From: an uncultured Collinsella sp.
GTDB lineage: Bacteria > Actinomycetota > Coriobacteriia > Coriobacteriales > Coriobacteriaceae
Length of the DNA stretch: 18,712 bases
Direction of reading: 5' to 3'
Assembly (NCBI GenBank): GCA_902490445.1
Contig: CABUDZ010000036.1
Span: forward strand, 1 to 18,712
The notes beneath the pieces were generated by a model. That model saw only the letters and a list, made by a program, of their open reading frames with translations, did no database searches and was not told the origin of the DNA. A program made the position numbers and the translations under genes. Shown in pieces: positions 7,503-14,042 of the stretch (within the stretch, counting starts at the first letter, position 1; each line of letters opens with the position of its first letter).

Positions 7503-7579
7503 GAAAGAGGACGGCATAGACCTTCTGGTCATGCCGTCCTCTTCGAAAGACAGGTTGTCACTCTGGCGTTCGCGTAACC
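7503..7579 (-). repeat. Composite 3' palindromic element, copy C (short form), terminator-like
   Basis: Directly 3' of the M20 peptidase stop, arms 7507-7522 and 7527-7541 form a strong stem with inner GACC/GGTC, a four-base loop, and one unpaired base at 7518. On the minus strand it is followed by CTCTTTC, so it probably also terminates transcription. The flanks CTCTGGCG (7561-7568) and CGTAACC next to the stop codon match the corresponding parts of copy B at 17222 and 17269. The outer arm and second hairpin of copies A and B are missing. Confidence 0.65.
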
Positions 7580-9016
7580 TTAAAGCTCCAGCTCGTTCAA
7601 GCGCAGGATTGCCACGATATAAATCTTGAGCGCCTGCTTGAGCTGCTCTTCATTGGCGCACTCGTTGGGGCCGTGCATCTGGCCGCCCCATGCGGGCAGC
7701 TCCAGGCCGGTCTCCTCGGGGCCAAACGAGACGGCGCGGGCAAAGTTGCGTGCGTACGTGCCACCGCCCATGGCGAAGGGTTCGGCATGCTTACCCGTAA
7801 ACTCGTTATAGGTGTCAATCAGCGCCTTCACGGCCGGGTCGTCGGCAGAGACCGAGAACGGCACCTTTGCGCGATCCACGCGATACGTCACGCCAAAGCG
7901 GCCCACAAGTGGCTCGAGCTGCTCGCGGATGGTATCGGCGCTCGTGCTGTCGGGAAAACGCACGTCGATGACCTGCTCGATGTGGCCATCCACCACACGG
8001 ATGACGCCGGGGTTGCAGGTGAGCGGGCCAAACGCCGGGCTCGTCGCATCGATTCCCAGGCCGCGACCATAGACATCCGCATGCACAAAGGCCAGGAACT
8101 TGACGAACTCGTGCTCGGCAGGCGTCAGCAGGCGCTCGTCGCGCGCACCAAACGCATCCTCGGCCTCGCGCAGATACGCCACGATGAGGCCGACAGCATT
8201 GATCGTTCCCTCGGGCATCGAGGCATGACCACCAATGCCGTGGGCGAAAATCTGTGCATGCCCGTTATCGAGCGCCGTGATCTCCAGGCGGTCGGCGTTC
8301 TCAACGGGCGCCGGCAGTTCATCGGCGGCAATCGCAAGCTCGCAGATAGACTGCGACGGAATGGCGTTGCTCGCCTCGGCACCGCTCCAGGACACAATGC
8401 GCCCGCCGTCGATCTTGGAACTCACAAACGTCGCCCCAAACTGGCCCTTCTCGGCATTACAAACCGGGAACTCGGCATCGGGTGTAAACAAAAAGTCGGG
8501 GTCTGCGTGGTTCTCCAGATAATGGTGAACGTCGGACATGCCCACCTCCTCATCGCAGCCCAGCAGCGCGCGGAAGGTGTAGCGCGGGGTAATACCGTGC
8601 TTGAGCAGATAGGCGCCGGCGTAGAGCGACAGCACGGCAGGACCCTTGTCGTCGATAACGCCGCGGCCGAGCAGCCAGCCCTCGCGACGCTCCATCGCAA
8701 ACGGGTCGGTGTTCCAGCCGGGGCCTGCGGGCACCACGTCCACATGGCAAATGGTCGCGAGCTGCTTGTCGCCGCGGCCAGGGATATCGGCAATGCCCAC
8801 ATAGCCCTCGTCGTCGCTCGTCTGGTAGCCGAGCTTTTGCGCGATGCCGAGCGCGCAATCGAGCGCATCACGGACCGGGCGGCCAAACGGCGCACCGGGC
8901 TCCGCATTGGCAGCAATAGCCACAGACGGATAGCTCACCAACTGCTCGATATCGGCGACGACATCTTCCCAGACCTCGTCGACATACTCGGTAACGCTCT
9001 GCTCCACCTGATTCAT
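7580..9016 (-). CDS. M20 family dipeptidase, PepV/Sapep type
   Basis: This 478-residue cytosolic metallopeptidase matches the length and motifs of PepV/Sapep dipeptidases. Zinc-site motifs are HVDVVPAGPGWNTDPF (H91, D93), GRGVIDDKGP (D122/D123), the catalytic pair in GCDEEVGMSD (E156, E157), TPDAEFPV (D180) and a C-terminal histidine in MHGPNE (H448). The inserted lid domain lies between the EE pair and the C-terminal catalytic part. Such enzymes split dipeptides, including beta-Ala- or D-Ala-containing ones in some members, and serve peptide nutrition. The start at 9016 has a strong AAGGAGGT six bases upstream; an in-frame start at 9061 lacks this. It follows the HAD gene by 54 bases on the same strand, so they are likely co-transcribed. 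Confidence 0.92.
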   Translation of the reverse strand: MNQVEQSVTEYVDEVWEDVVADIEQLVSYPSVAIAANAEPGAPFGRPVRDALDCALGIAQKLGYQTSDDEGYVGIADIPGRGDKQLATICHVDVVPAGPGWNTDPFAMERREGWLLGRGVIDDKGPAVLSLYAGAYLLKHGITPRYTFRALLGCDEEVGMSDVHHYLENHADPDFLFTPDAEFPVCNAEKGQFGATFVSSKIDGGRIVSWSGAEASNAIPSQSICELAIAADELPAPVENADRLEITALDNGHAQIFAHGIGGHASMPEGTINAVGLIVAYLREAEDAFGARDERLLTPAEHEFVKFLAFVHADVYGRGLGIDATSPAFGPLTCNPGVIRVVDGHIEQVIDVRFPDSTSADTIREQLEPLVGRFGVTYRVDRAKVPFSVSADDPAVKALIDTYNEFTGKHAEPFAMGGGTYARNFARAVSFGPEETGLELPAWGGQMHGPNECANEEQLKQALKIYIVAILRLNELEL

Positions 9017-9070
9017 GGACGACCTCCTTACCAATGAGTAGCGGGCACGCCCGCCCCTCACATTACGTCA

Positions 9071-9733
9071 TTAGATAGCAAAAAGTTTAGCAAGCTCGGC
9101 CACCGAGTGCACCACCGCATCGGCGCCCGCGGCCTCGTGCTCCCCCGGCGCCGCCGCACCCGAATAGATGCCGATGCACGGCACGCCCATCGCGTGCGCG
9201 CCCTCCATATCGTTAAAGCGATCGCCGATCATCACGGCATCGTCGGCCGTCGCACCGAGCGCCGCCAGGGCATCGCGGACCGAATCAGCCTTGGTCTCGC
9301 GTCCCTGCGGCGGATTCATGCCAACCACTGCCTTAAACTGAGAAAGCCCCAGCTCGCCCACCATGTCGATGCACTTTGCCTCCATGCGCGACGTCGCCAC
9401 GGCCAAGCGATGCCCCTGGGCGGCCAACCCATCCAGCAGCTCGGAAATTCCATCGAACACAGGGTACTCTTCCGGTCCCAGCTCATCAAAAAAGGCGCGG
9501 TACTCGTCGGCCACCACAAGCGACTCCTCGCGCGAGAAGCCATAAAAGTCGTGAAAGCTCTTCCACAGGGGCGGCCCGATCATGCGGCGCAGGTCACCCA
9601 TCTGCGCCTCCGAAAACCCGCGCGCAGCCAGCGTCTTGCGCGTCGAGGTCATCACCGCCCGGCCTGTATCGGCCACCGTGCCATCGAAATCAAACAGAAC
9701 AACCGACCGCTTGCATATCTCCAGCTGCTCCAC
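9071..9733 (-). CDS. HAD-IA hydrolase, phosphoglycolate phosphatase (Gph/PpaX)-like
   Basis: The 220-residue product carries the HAD nucleophile motif VLFDFDGTVADTG at its N-terminus, a helical C1 cap domain (about residues 25-90), motif II in AVATSR, a lysine in GRETKADSV and the motif IV aspartates in VMIGDRFNDMEGA. This is the phosphoglycolate phosphatase-like group, which includes PpaX pyrophosphatases and 5'-nucleotidases. The substrate is not determinable by eye. I take the GTG at 9733 as start because GAGAGG lies six bases upstream and the catalytic motif then begins close to the N-terminus. An ATG at 9799 is possible but would add an untypical leader running into the divergent promoter region. 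It is the first gene of a likely two-gene unit with the M20 dipeptidase. Confidence 0.85.
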   Translation of the reverse strand: MEQLEICKRSVVLFDFDGTVADTGRAVMTSTRKTLAARGFSEAQMGDLRRMIGPPLWKSFHDFYGFSREESLVVADEYRAFFDELGPEEYPVFDGISELLDGLAAQGHRLAVATSRMEAKCIDMVGELGLSQFKAVVGMNPPQGRETKADSVRDALAALGATADDAVMIGDRFNDMEGAHAMGVPCIGIYSGAAAPGEHEAAGADAVVHSVAELAKLFAI

Positions 9734-9784
9734 TGGCACCCTCTCTTCCCCAATTGATGATTTCCACACCGACACTTCAAACTG

Positions 9785-9834
9785 TTGACTATTCAACAAT
9801 TGAACCTAGCAATGTGGAACGACTCTACTATACT
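9785..9834 (+). promoter_or_regulatory. Candidate promoter of the DegV gene with palindromic TTCAA-TTGAA site
   Basis: A good -10 match, TATACT, lies at 9829-9834, giving a leader of about 50 bases before the DegV start codon. The -35 region is weak. A small palindrome, TTCAA-CAA-TTGAA, lies at 9792-9804, between this promoter and the divergent HAD gene, and could be an operator. Evidence is base matching only. Confidence 0.4.
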
Positions 9835-9890
9835 TGTCGCACTTTGCTCTCAGAAGGCGGCGCGCAAACGCCCCAACGAAAGGTGCAATT

Positions 9891-10751
9891 ATGTCTTTTG
9901 CCATCATAACCGACTCCACGTCGGACATCTCCCCCGCCCGCGCCCAAGAGCTCGGCATTTACGTGATTCCGCTGCATGTGATTATCGAGGGCGAGGACCT
10001 GCTCGACCAGGTGCAGATCACCGCCGAGGAGTACGTCGCCCGCATGGCAGGCTCCGAGCAGCTGCCGCACACCTCGCAGCCGAGCGCCGGCGAGTTCAAG
10101 GCACTCTTTGACCGCGTGCTCGCCGACGGCCATGACAGCGCCATCTTTATCTCGCTGTGCAGCGAGTGGTCCGCCTGCTATTCCAATGCATGCCTGGTAG
10201 CCGATACCCACGAGCTCGACGTGCGCTGCATCGATTCGCGCACCGGTTCGGGTGCCGAGGGCCTGCTGGTGGAGTATGCGCTGGCCATGCGCGAGGACGG
10301 CCGCAGCTTGGACGAGACCGAGGCGCAGATCCGCGCGACGCTGCCCGACGCCCACCTGTTGCTGATTCCCCGCACGCTCGAGAACCTGGTCAAGAACGGC
10401 CGTGCGCCCAAACTCGCCGGCCAGCTCACGCAGATGCTCAACATTCGTCTGGCCGTTTCGCCGGAGTGGCAGTCGGGCGAGATCAAGGCCGTCAAGAAGG
10501 GCCGCGGCGCCAAGCGCATCGTTGCGAACACCATGGCCGATTGCCTCGCATTTTTGGCGGAGCATCCGGGCTCAAGCGTGCGCGTGCTCACGACCGGCGC
10601 CGCCGAGGAGCAGGAGCTTGTCAACGAAGCACTCGCAGGCCAGGACTACGTAGACGCCGGCACCGGCCCCATCGGCTGCACCATTGCCACCCACGTAGGC
10701 GTCGACGCCATAGCCATCAGCTACTGCCTCCGCTACCAGCCCATCCACTAG
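9891..10751 (+). CDS. DegV family fatty-acid-binding protein
   Basis: This 286-residue protein has the DegV hallmarks: FAIITDSTSDI at the N-terminus, the lipid-head-group segment TSQPSAGEFKALFDRVLADG (about 61-80), and a second domain starting near LLLIPRTLENLVKNGR with the typical basic GEIKAVKKGRG. DegV proteins bind single fatty acids. In Firmicutes FakB relatives present them to the kinase FakA for phosphorylation and phospholipid synthesis. No FakA-like kinase is in the window. The usual SGTYxSA segment is altered here to SEWSACYSNA. The start ATG at 9891 has AAAGGTG upstream; an in-frame ATG at 9834 overlaps the promoter and is not preferred. It stands alone on the plus strand, divergent from the HAD gene. 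Confidence 0.92.
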   Translation: MSFAIITDSTSDISPARAQELGIYVIPLHVIIEGEDLLDQVQITAEEYVARMAGSEQLPHTSQPSAGEFKALFDRVLADGHDSAIFISLCSEWSACYSNACLVADTHELDVRCIDSRTGSGAEGLLVEYALAMREDGRSLDETEAQIRATLPDAHLLLIPRTLENLVKNGRAPKLAGQLTQMLNIRLAVSPEWQSGEIKAVKKGRGAKRIVANTMADCLAFLAEHPGSSVRVLTTGAAEEQELVNEALAGQDYVDAGTGPIGCTIATHVGVDAIAISYCLRYQPIH

Positions 10752-10766
10752 GGGCACCTTTACCAC

Positions 10767-10829
10767 TTGCGGTGAAATAGGGACTATTTTTGGCTTATCA
10801 GCAGCAAATTAATCCCTATTCCACCGCAA
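10767..10829. repeat. GTTGCGGTG inverted repeat, copy 1 (between DegV and toxin genes)
   Basis: Arms TTGCGGTGAAATAGGGA (10767-10783) and its near-complement at 10813-10829 pair at 16 of 17 positions around a 29-base loop. It lies between convergent genes, 15 bases past the DegV stop and 15 bases before the 3' end of the toxin gene, so it may serve as a bidirectional terminator. The outer arm and the following AAATCGGC are shared with the copy at 16929. Confidence 0.7.
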
Positions 10830-10844
10830 CTTAGAAATCGGCAA

Positions 10845-11153
10845 TCAGCCCTGCGGGCCCTGGAATAGTTCCTCATGCGAGCCCATTCTGACCAGCCGGA
10901 TCACAGGATTAGTCTTATGCGGCAAGTAGAGAACGACCACATCGACCAAGCCATCGGATAGATGGAAATCGATGTGGCCGTTGTAGTTGCCGCCCGGGTT
11001 TGAAAGCTCGTGGGCACCATATTCCGCGGGAAGCGAGCCGTGAGCCGCAAGCTCTGCGACTACCGCCTTAAACTCGGTTTTTAGCTGCGGATGGATGCGC
11101 ATCGTCCGTTTGTAATCCGCCTTAAACTGAGCCTCGACCTTAATCTCAAACAT
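10845..11153 (-). CDS. Type II toxin of the RelE superfamily, YafQ-like
   Basis: The 102-residue basic protein fits the YafQ-type mRNA-interferase fold. The N-terminus is FKADYKRTMRIHP, followed by LPAEYGAHELSN, NYNGHIDFHLSDGLVDVVVLY and the C-terminal RLVRMGSHEELFQ. The histidines in AHELSN, GHIDFH and GSHEELF, and the aspartate in HLSDGL, correspond to the active-site positions known in YafQ. Such toxins cleave mRNA on the translating ribosome. Its ATG follows the antitoxin stop by two bases, and the likely ribosome binding site GAGGAC lies within the antitoxin's last codons, so the toxin is made only when the antitoxin is translated. Confidence 0.9.
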   Translation of the reverse strand: MFEIKVEAQFKADYKRTMRIHPQLKTEFKAVVAELAAHGSLPAEYGAHELSNPGGNYNGHIDFHLSDGLVDVVVLYLPHKTNPVIRLVRMGSHEELFQGPQG

Positions 11154-11155
11154 CG

Positions 11156-11455
11156 CTAGTCCTCATCGAGGAACGACATCAAATTATCCACGTTGTCGAA
11201 CGACGGGCTGTCGTCCGGCAGAATCCCCAGCTCATGAGCCTCGGCGATCACCATGGCGCGCCTCGTCAGCTCGTTGGGAACTTCGGGTCGACCCACAATC
11301 TCAAACGGAATCTTTCGCTGATTCACAAGCTGCCGAACAGCAAGGTTGAGATACGAATTGAGACTCAGACCAACCGAATCCAAAAACTCAGTCGCCTGTT
11401 CCTTGAGCCCCTCTTCGATACGAACCGTCGTAGGCTTAACCGTTGCAGTAGACAT
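11156..11455 (-). CDS. RelB/DinJ-family antitoxin
   Basis: The 99-residue protein begins with a ribbon-helix-helix DNA-binding segment (TVRIEEGLKEQATEFLDSVG then LSLNSYLNLAVRQLV, about residues 10-45). It continues with KIPFEIVGRPEVPNELTRRAM, the RelB/DinJ family pattern. The acidic C-terminus (PSFDNVDNLMSFLDED) is the part expected to wrap the toxin. With the adjacent YafQ-like toxin it forms a DinJ-YafQ type module. The start ATG has a strong GAGGAGGT upstream. The antitoxin probably represses its own promoter just upstream. Confidence 0.9.
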   Translation of the reverse strand: MSTATVKPTTVRIEEGLKEQATEFLDSVGLSLNSYLNLAVRQLVNQRKIPFEIVGRPEVPNELTRRAMVIAEAHELGILPDDSPSFDNVDNLMSFLDED

Positions 11456-11480
11456 ACACGACCTCCTCGCCTCGTCTTTT

Positions 11481-11539
11481 GCATCAGTATACCCAGTTTA
11501 GAAGGCAGACTGATGTTAAATAGCATCAGTCTGCCTTCT
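11481..11539 (-). promoter_or_regulatory. Toxin-antitoxin promoter/operator with perfect 16-bp inverted repeat
   Basis: On the minus strand a -10-like TATACT (11491-11486) lies about 30 bases before the antitoxin start. Upstream is a perfect inverted repeat, AGAAGGCAGACTGATG (11500-11515) with its complement at 11524-11539, loop of eight. GCATCAGT of the repeat recurs as a half-site at 11481-11488, overlapping the promoter. DinJ/RelB antitoxins bind palindromes at their own promoters, so this may be the autoregulatory operator. It lies 29 bases past the LOG gene stop, so it could equally be that gene's terminator, though it lacks a clean T-run. Confidence 0.5.
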
Positions 11540-11567
11540 CATCACTACAACGACAGGCACGCTCGCC

Positions 11568-12326
11568 CTACATCAGCCCGCTCAGGACAATGTCAACGGC
11601 CTCGCTGAGGTCGTCGGTGATGTGCACCAGCTCCGGATCGAGCGGGCTAATCATACCGGCGTCCATCACCGGGCCGTTGAGCCAGTCGAACAGGCCCTGC
11701 CAGTACTCGGTTCCCACCAAAACGAGCGGCATGCGCTTGACCTTGTGCGTCTGTACCAGCGTGAGCACCTCGAACATCTCGTCGAGCGTACCAAAGCCAC
11801 CAGGAAACACGATGGCGCCCGAGCTGTATTTGACGAACATGGTCTTGCGCACAAAGAAGTAACGGAAGTCCATGCCAAGGTTCACGTATTTGTTGAGCCC
11901 GTGCTCGTGCGGCAGCTCGATACCCAAGCCGACCGACTTGCCGTTGGCACTCGCCGCTCCCCTGTTGGCCGCCTCCATGATACCGGGGCCACCGCCGGTG
12001 ATAACCGCCACGCCACGCTGGGCGATCTTGCGTCCGACGGTACACGCCGCCTTGTAGAGCGGATCGGTCTTGGGCGTGCGGGCGCTACCGAAGATGGTCA
12101 CCGCAGGGCCAAGCTCGGCAAGCGCGCCAAAGCCATCGACAAACTCTGCCTGGATGCGCAGCACGCGCCAGGGGTCAGCATGCAGCCAGTCGGTTGAATC
12201 CTCGGGCGCCAGCAGGTTGGCGTAGGTGTTGTCCTTAGGAATCATGGGGCCGCGCATGACCACGGGGCCGCGGCGGTACGTCTCGTCGTAGGCAGGCTCG
12301 CCCTCGACATTCTCGTTCTTAATCAT
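11568..12326 (-). CDS. LOG family protein (lysine-decarboxylase-like / cytokinin-riboside phosphoribohydrolase fold)
   Basis: The 252-residue protein carries the two LOG signatures: GGGPGIMEAANRGA (Rossmann loop and active-site entry) and PGGFGTLDEMFE (PGGxGTxxE), with VTIFGSAR at the start of the fold. LOG proteins hydrolyse nucleoside monophosphates to base and ribose-5-phosphate. The old name lysine decarboxylase is a misannotation. Bacterial members resemble the nucleosidase PpnN, but this protein is much shorter and lacks its extra domains. The start at 12326 (MIKNENVEGEP) has AGGAG seven bases upstream. An in-frame start at 12398 would run through the tgt terminator and is rejected. It appears to be a single-gene unit. 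Confidence 0.88.
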   Translation of the reverse strand: MIKNENVEGEPAYDETYRRGPVVMRGPMIPKDNTYANLLAPEDSTDWLHADPWRVLRIQAEFVDGFGALAELGPAVTIFGSARTPKTDPLYKAACTVGRKIAQRGVAVITGGGPGIMEAANRGAASANGKSVGLGIELPHEHGLNKYVNLGMDFRYFFVRKTMFVKYSSGAIVFPGGFGTLDEMFEVLTLVQTHKVKRMPLVLVGTEYWQGLFDWLNGPVMDAGMISPLDPELVHITDDLSEAVDIVLSGLM

Positions 12327-12342
12327 GGGTACTCCTATCGAG

Positions 12343-12390
12343 AAAAAGAAAAACGGGCGGGGTCGACGCCATGCGCCAAACACCCGCCCG
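12343..12390 (-). terminator. Rho-independent terminator downstream of tgt
   Basis: On the minus strand CGGGCGGG (12390-12383) pairs perfectly with CCCGCCCG (12361-12354) and is followed by TTTTTCTTTTT (12353-12343). It lies about 150 bases past the tgt stop and just before the LOG ribosome binding site, so it ends the tgt transcript. The 12391-12539 gap before it holds another possible hairpin (CGGTCATC near 12447 with GATGACCG near 12478) and no gene. Confidence 0.8.
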
Positions 12391-12539
12391 AACATCAACT
12401 ATTCGGGATGGTACCCACGATGCATCAAGTGCTTGCAAGCTATCGGTCATCGGTCGCGCAGACAGTGTTAGCGAACGTGATGACCGGCCGGCGCTCGCCC
12501 CTTGCCGTTGCCCGCGCTCTGCAAGCGCCCGCGCCGCTC

Positions 12540-13679
12540 TTAGTAATCCACCGCCGCAGGGCTGTTCATCCAGTCGTTCACGAACGCACCGTAGCGGCCC
12601 TCGATAATGGCTTGGCGGGCACGCTGCATAAGGTTGAGCAGGTAGTAGATGTTGTGCATCGAAAGCAGAATGCCGCCGAGCATCTCCTTCTGCGTGACCA
12701 TGTGACGGATGAGCGCACGGCTGTAACCGCCCGTGCACACCGGGCAGGTGCAGGTGGGATCGATGGGACCGTCGTCGTGCGCAAAGCGCGCGTTGCGGAA
12801 GTTGAGGCGACCCTCGCTGGAGAACGCCGTGCCCATACGACCGGTACGCGTCGGCAGCACGCAGTCGAACATGTCGATGCCCACGCCCACGCCGCGCACG
12901 AGCGTGGTCGGGTTGCCGACACCCATCAGGTAGCGCGGCTTGTGCTTGGGCATGTACTCGCTCACGAGCGGTGCCAGGGTCTCGAACATGGTCTCGTGGT
13001 CCTCGCCCACCGAGTAGCCGCCGATGCCGTAACCGGGGAAGTCACCGCACTCCTCCAGATGGCGCAGCGAGCGCAGGCGCAGGTCCAGATGCATGCCGCC
13101 CTGAACGATGCCAAAGAGTGCCTGGTCGTCGCGAGTATGAGCTTTATAGCAACGCTCGGCCCACATACTCGACAGCTCCACGGCGCGCTCGACGTAGGCG
13201 CGCGTAGCGGGATAGCCCGGGCACTGGTCCAGCTGCATGCAGATGTCGGAACCGAGCTTCATGGCGATTTCCATGTTGTCCTCGGGCGTCCAGAACACGT
13301 GGCGGCCGTCGTAATCGTTGACGATAAAGCGCACGCCCTCGTCGGTGAGCTTGACGGCGTCGTTATGGCTAAAGACCTGGAATCCGCCCGAGTCGGTGAG
13401 GATGGGGCCGTGCCAGTTCATAAACTTGTGCAGTCCGCCCAGCTCGGCGATGGTATCCTCGCCGGGGCGCATGGACAGGTGATAGGTATTGGCAAGCACG
13501 ATCTGGGCACCGAGCTGCTTGACGGTCTCGGTGGGAATACCCTTGACGTTTGCCTTGGTGCCCACGGGCATAAAGATCGGCGTCTCGATGTCGCCGTGCG
13601 GGGTATGCAGCACGCCGGCGCGCGCGTGCGTGGTCGGGTCCTCGGCGATCAGGTCGAATTTAAAGAGGCTCTGGTCCAT
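12540..13679 (-). CDS. tgt: Queuine/preQ1 tRNA-guanine transglycosylase
   Basis: Tgt exchanges guanine-34 of tRNAs with GUN anticodons for preQ1, the first tRNA-level step of queuosine synthesis. The 379-residue protein has TPIFMPVGTKANVKG (33-47), the substrate-binding ILTDSGGFQVFS with D96, GIVQGG (190-195), the nucleophile aspartate D272 in MFDCVLPTR, and the zinc site C310, C312, C315 and H342. Length and motifs match bacterial Tgt. The start has AAGGAG nine bases upstream. QueA, the next enzyme, is encoded 3.6 kb upstream on the same strand. The genes making preQ1 are not in the window, and I see no preQ1 riboswitch in the leader. Confidence 0.98.
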   Translation of the reverse strand: MDQSLFKFDLIAEDPTTHARAGVLHTPHGDIETPIFMPVGTKANVKGIPTETVKQLGAQIVLANTYHLSMRPGEDTIAELGGLHKFMNWHGPILTDSGGFQVFSHNDAVKLTDEGVRFIVNDYDGRHVFWTPEDNMEIAMKLGSDICMQLDQCPGYPATRAYVERAVELSSMWAERCYKAHTRDDQALFGIVQGGMHLDLRLRSLRHLEECGDFPGYGIGGYSVGEDHETMFETLAPLVSEYMPKHKPRYLMGVGNPTTLVRGVGVGIDMFDCVLPTRTGRMGTAFSSEGRLNFRNARFAHDDGPIDPTCTCPVCTGGYSRALIRHMVTQKEMLGGILLSMHNIYYLLNLMQRARQAIIEGRYGAFVNDWMNSPAAVDY

Positions 13680-13768
13680 AAACTGGAACTCCTTGGTTGC
13701 GGTTCATACGCAAACCATTATACGAGCAACCTTCGAACCGCACCGACTCGACAGAAACTGGTGCATTA

Positions 13769-14042
13769 AACGACTACCCATGAGAGGCCTTCTACCAACA
13801 ACACAAATGCCGATGTTATGACACCGACAGCGAAAACCCGCCAGGGCGAGCAAGGTACCTTCAAGCAAAATGGCGCCGCAGGTTGAGCATAAGTCAGCGA
13901 GCGAGCCGCATTTGAGACAAGGTGACGTGAAACGAAAGGGCGCTGACCTTTCGGTCGCGCCCTTGAAGTTGAACGTCAGATTGTCCAAATGCGGCCCGCG
14001 CAGCGTCGGCCCGTTACGGCGTTTGGCAAAACGCCGTAACCC
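13769..14042 (-). repeat. Composite 3' palindromic element, copy A (between SDR gene and tgt)
   Basis: Read on the minus strand from the SDR stop, it has a perfect 12-bp hairpin GTTACGGCGTTT (14040-14013), then CCGACGCTG. A long palindrome follows, with outer arms GCCGCATTTG (13905-13914) and its complement (13986-13995), and an inner stem at 13936-13964 with a GAAA loop. A tail ends in GGGTAGTCGTT (13779-13769). Most of it aligns with copy B at 17086-17275. Relative to B it has a 67-base insertion (13857-13923) flanked by the six-base repeat CAAGGT. The rest of the 363-base gap (13680-13768) holds only the tgt leader. Confidence 0.75.

Noticed and set aside
7673..9037. Long plus-strand frame opposite the M20 peptidase, and similar ones opposite pstCA, tgt and queA
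   Set aside because: Each is a mirror of a clearly recognisable minus-strand gene with conserved catalytic motifs. The translations show no family resemblance.
11568..12326. Annotation as lysine decarboxylase
   Set aside because: PGGxGTxxE and GGGxGxM are LOG nucleotide phosphoribohydrolase signatures. No pyridoxal-phosphate site is present.
13680..13768. preQ1 riboswitch in the tgt leader
   Set aside because: The leader is short. I see neither the small pseudoknot hairpin with the expected A-rich tail nor a terminator before the tgt ribosome binding site.
13704..13988. 94-codon minus-strand frame with a zinc-ribbon-like CLKCGSLADLCSTCG
   Set aside because: It lies wholly within palindromic repeat copy A. 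The homologous copy B breaks this frame with a stop, and there is no clear ribosome binding site. The cysteine pattern is likely a by-product of the repeat sequence.
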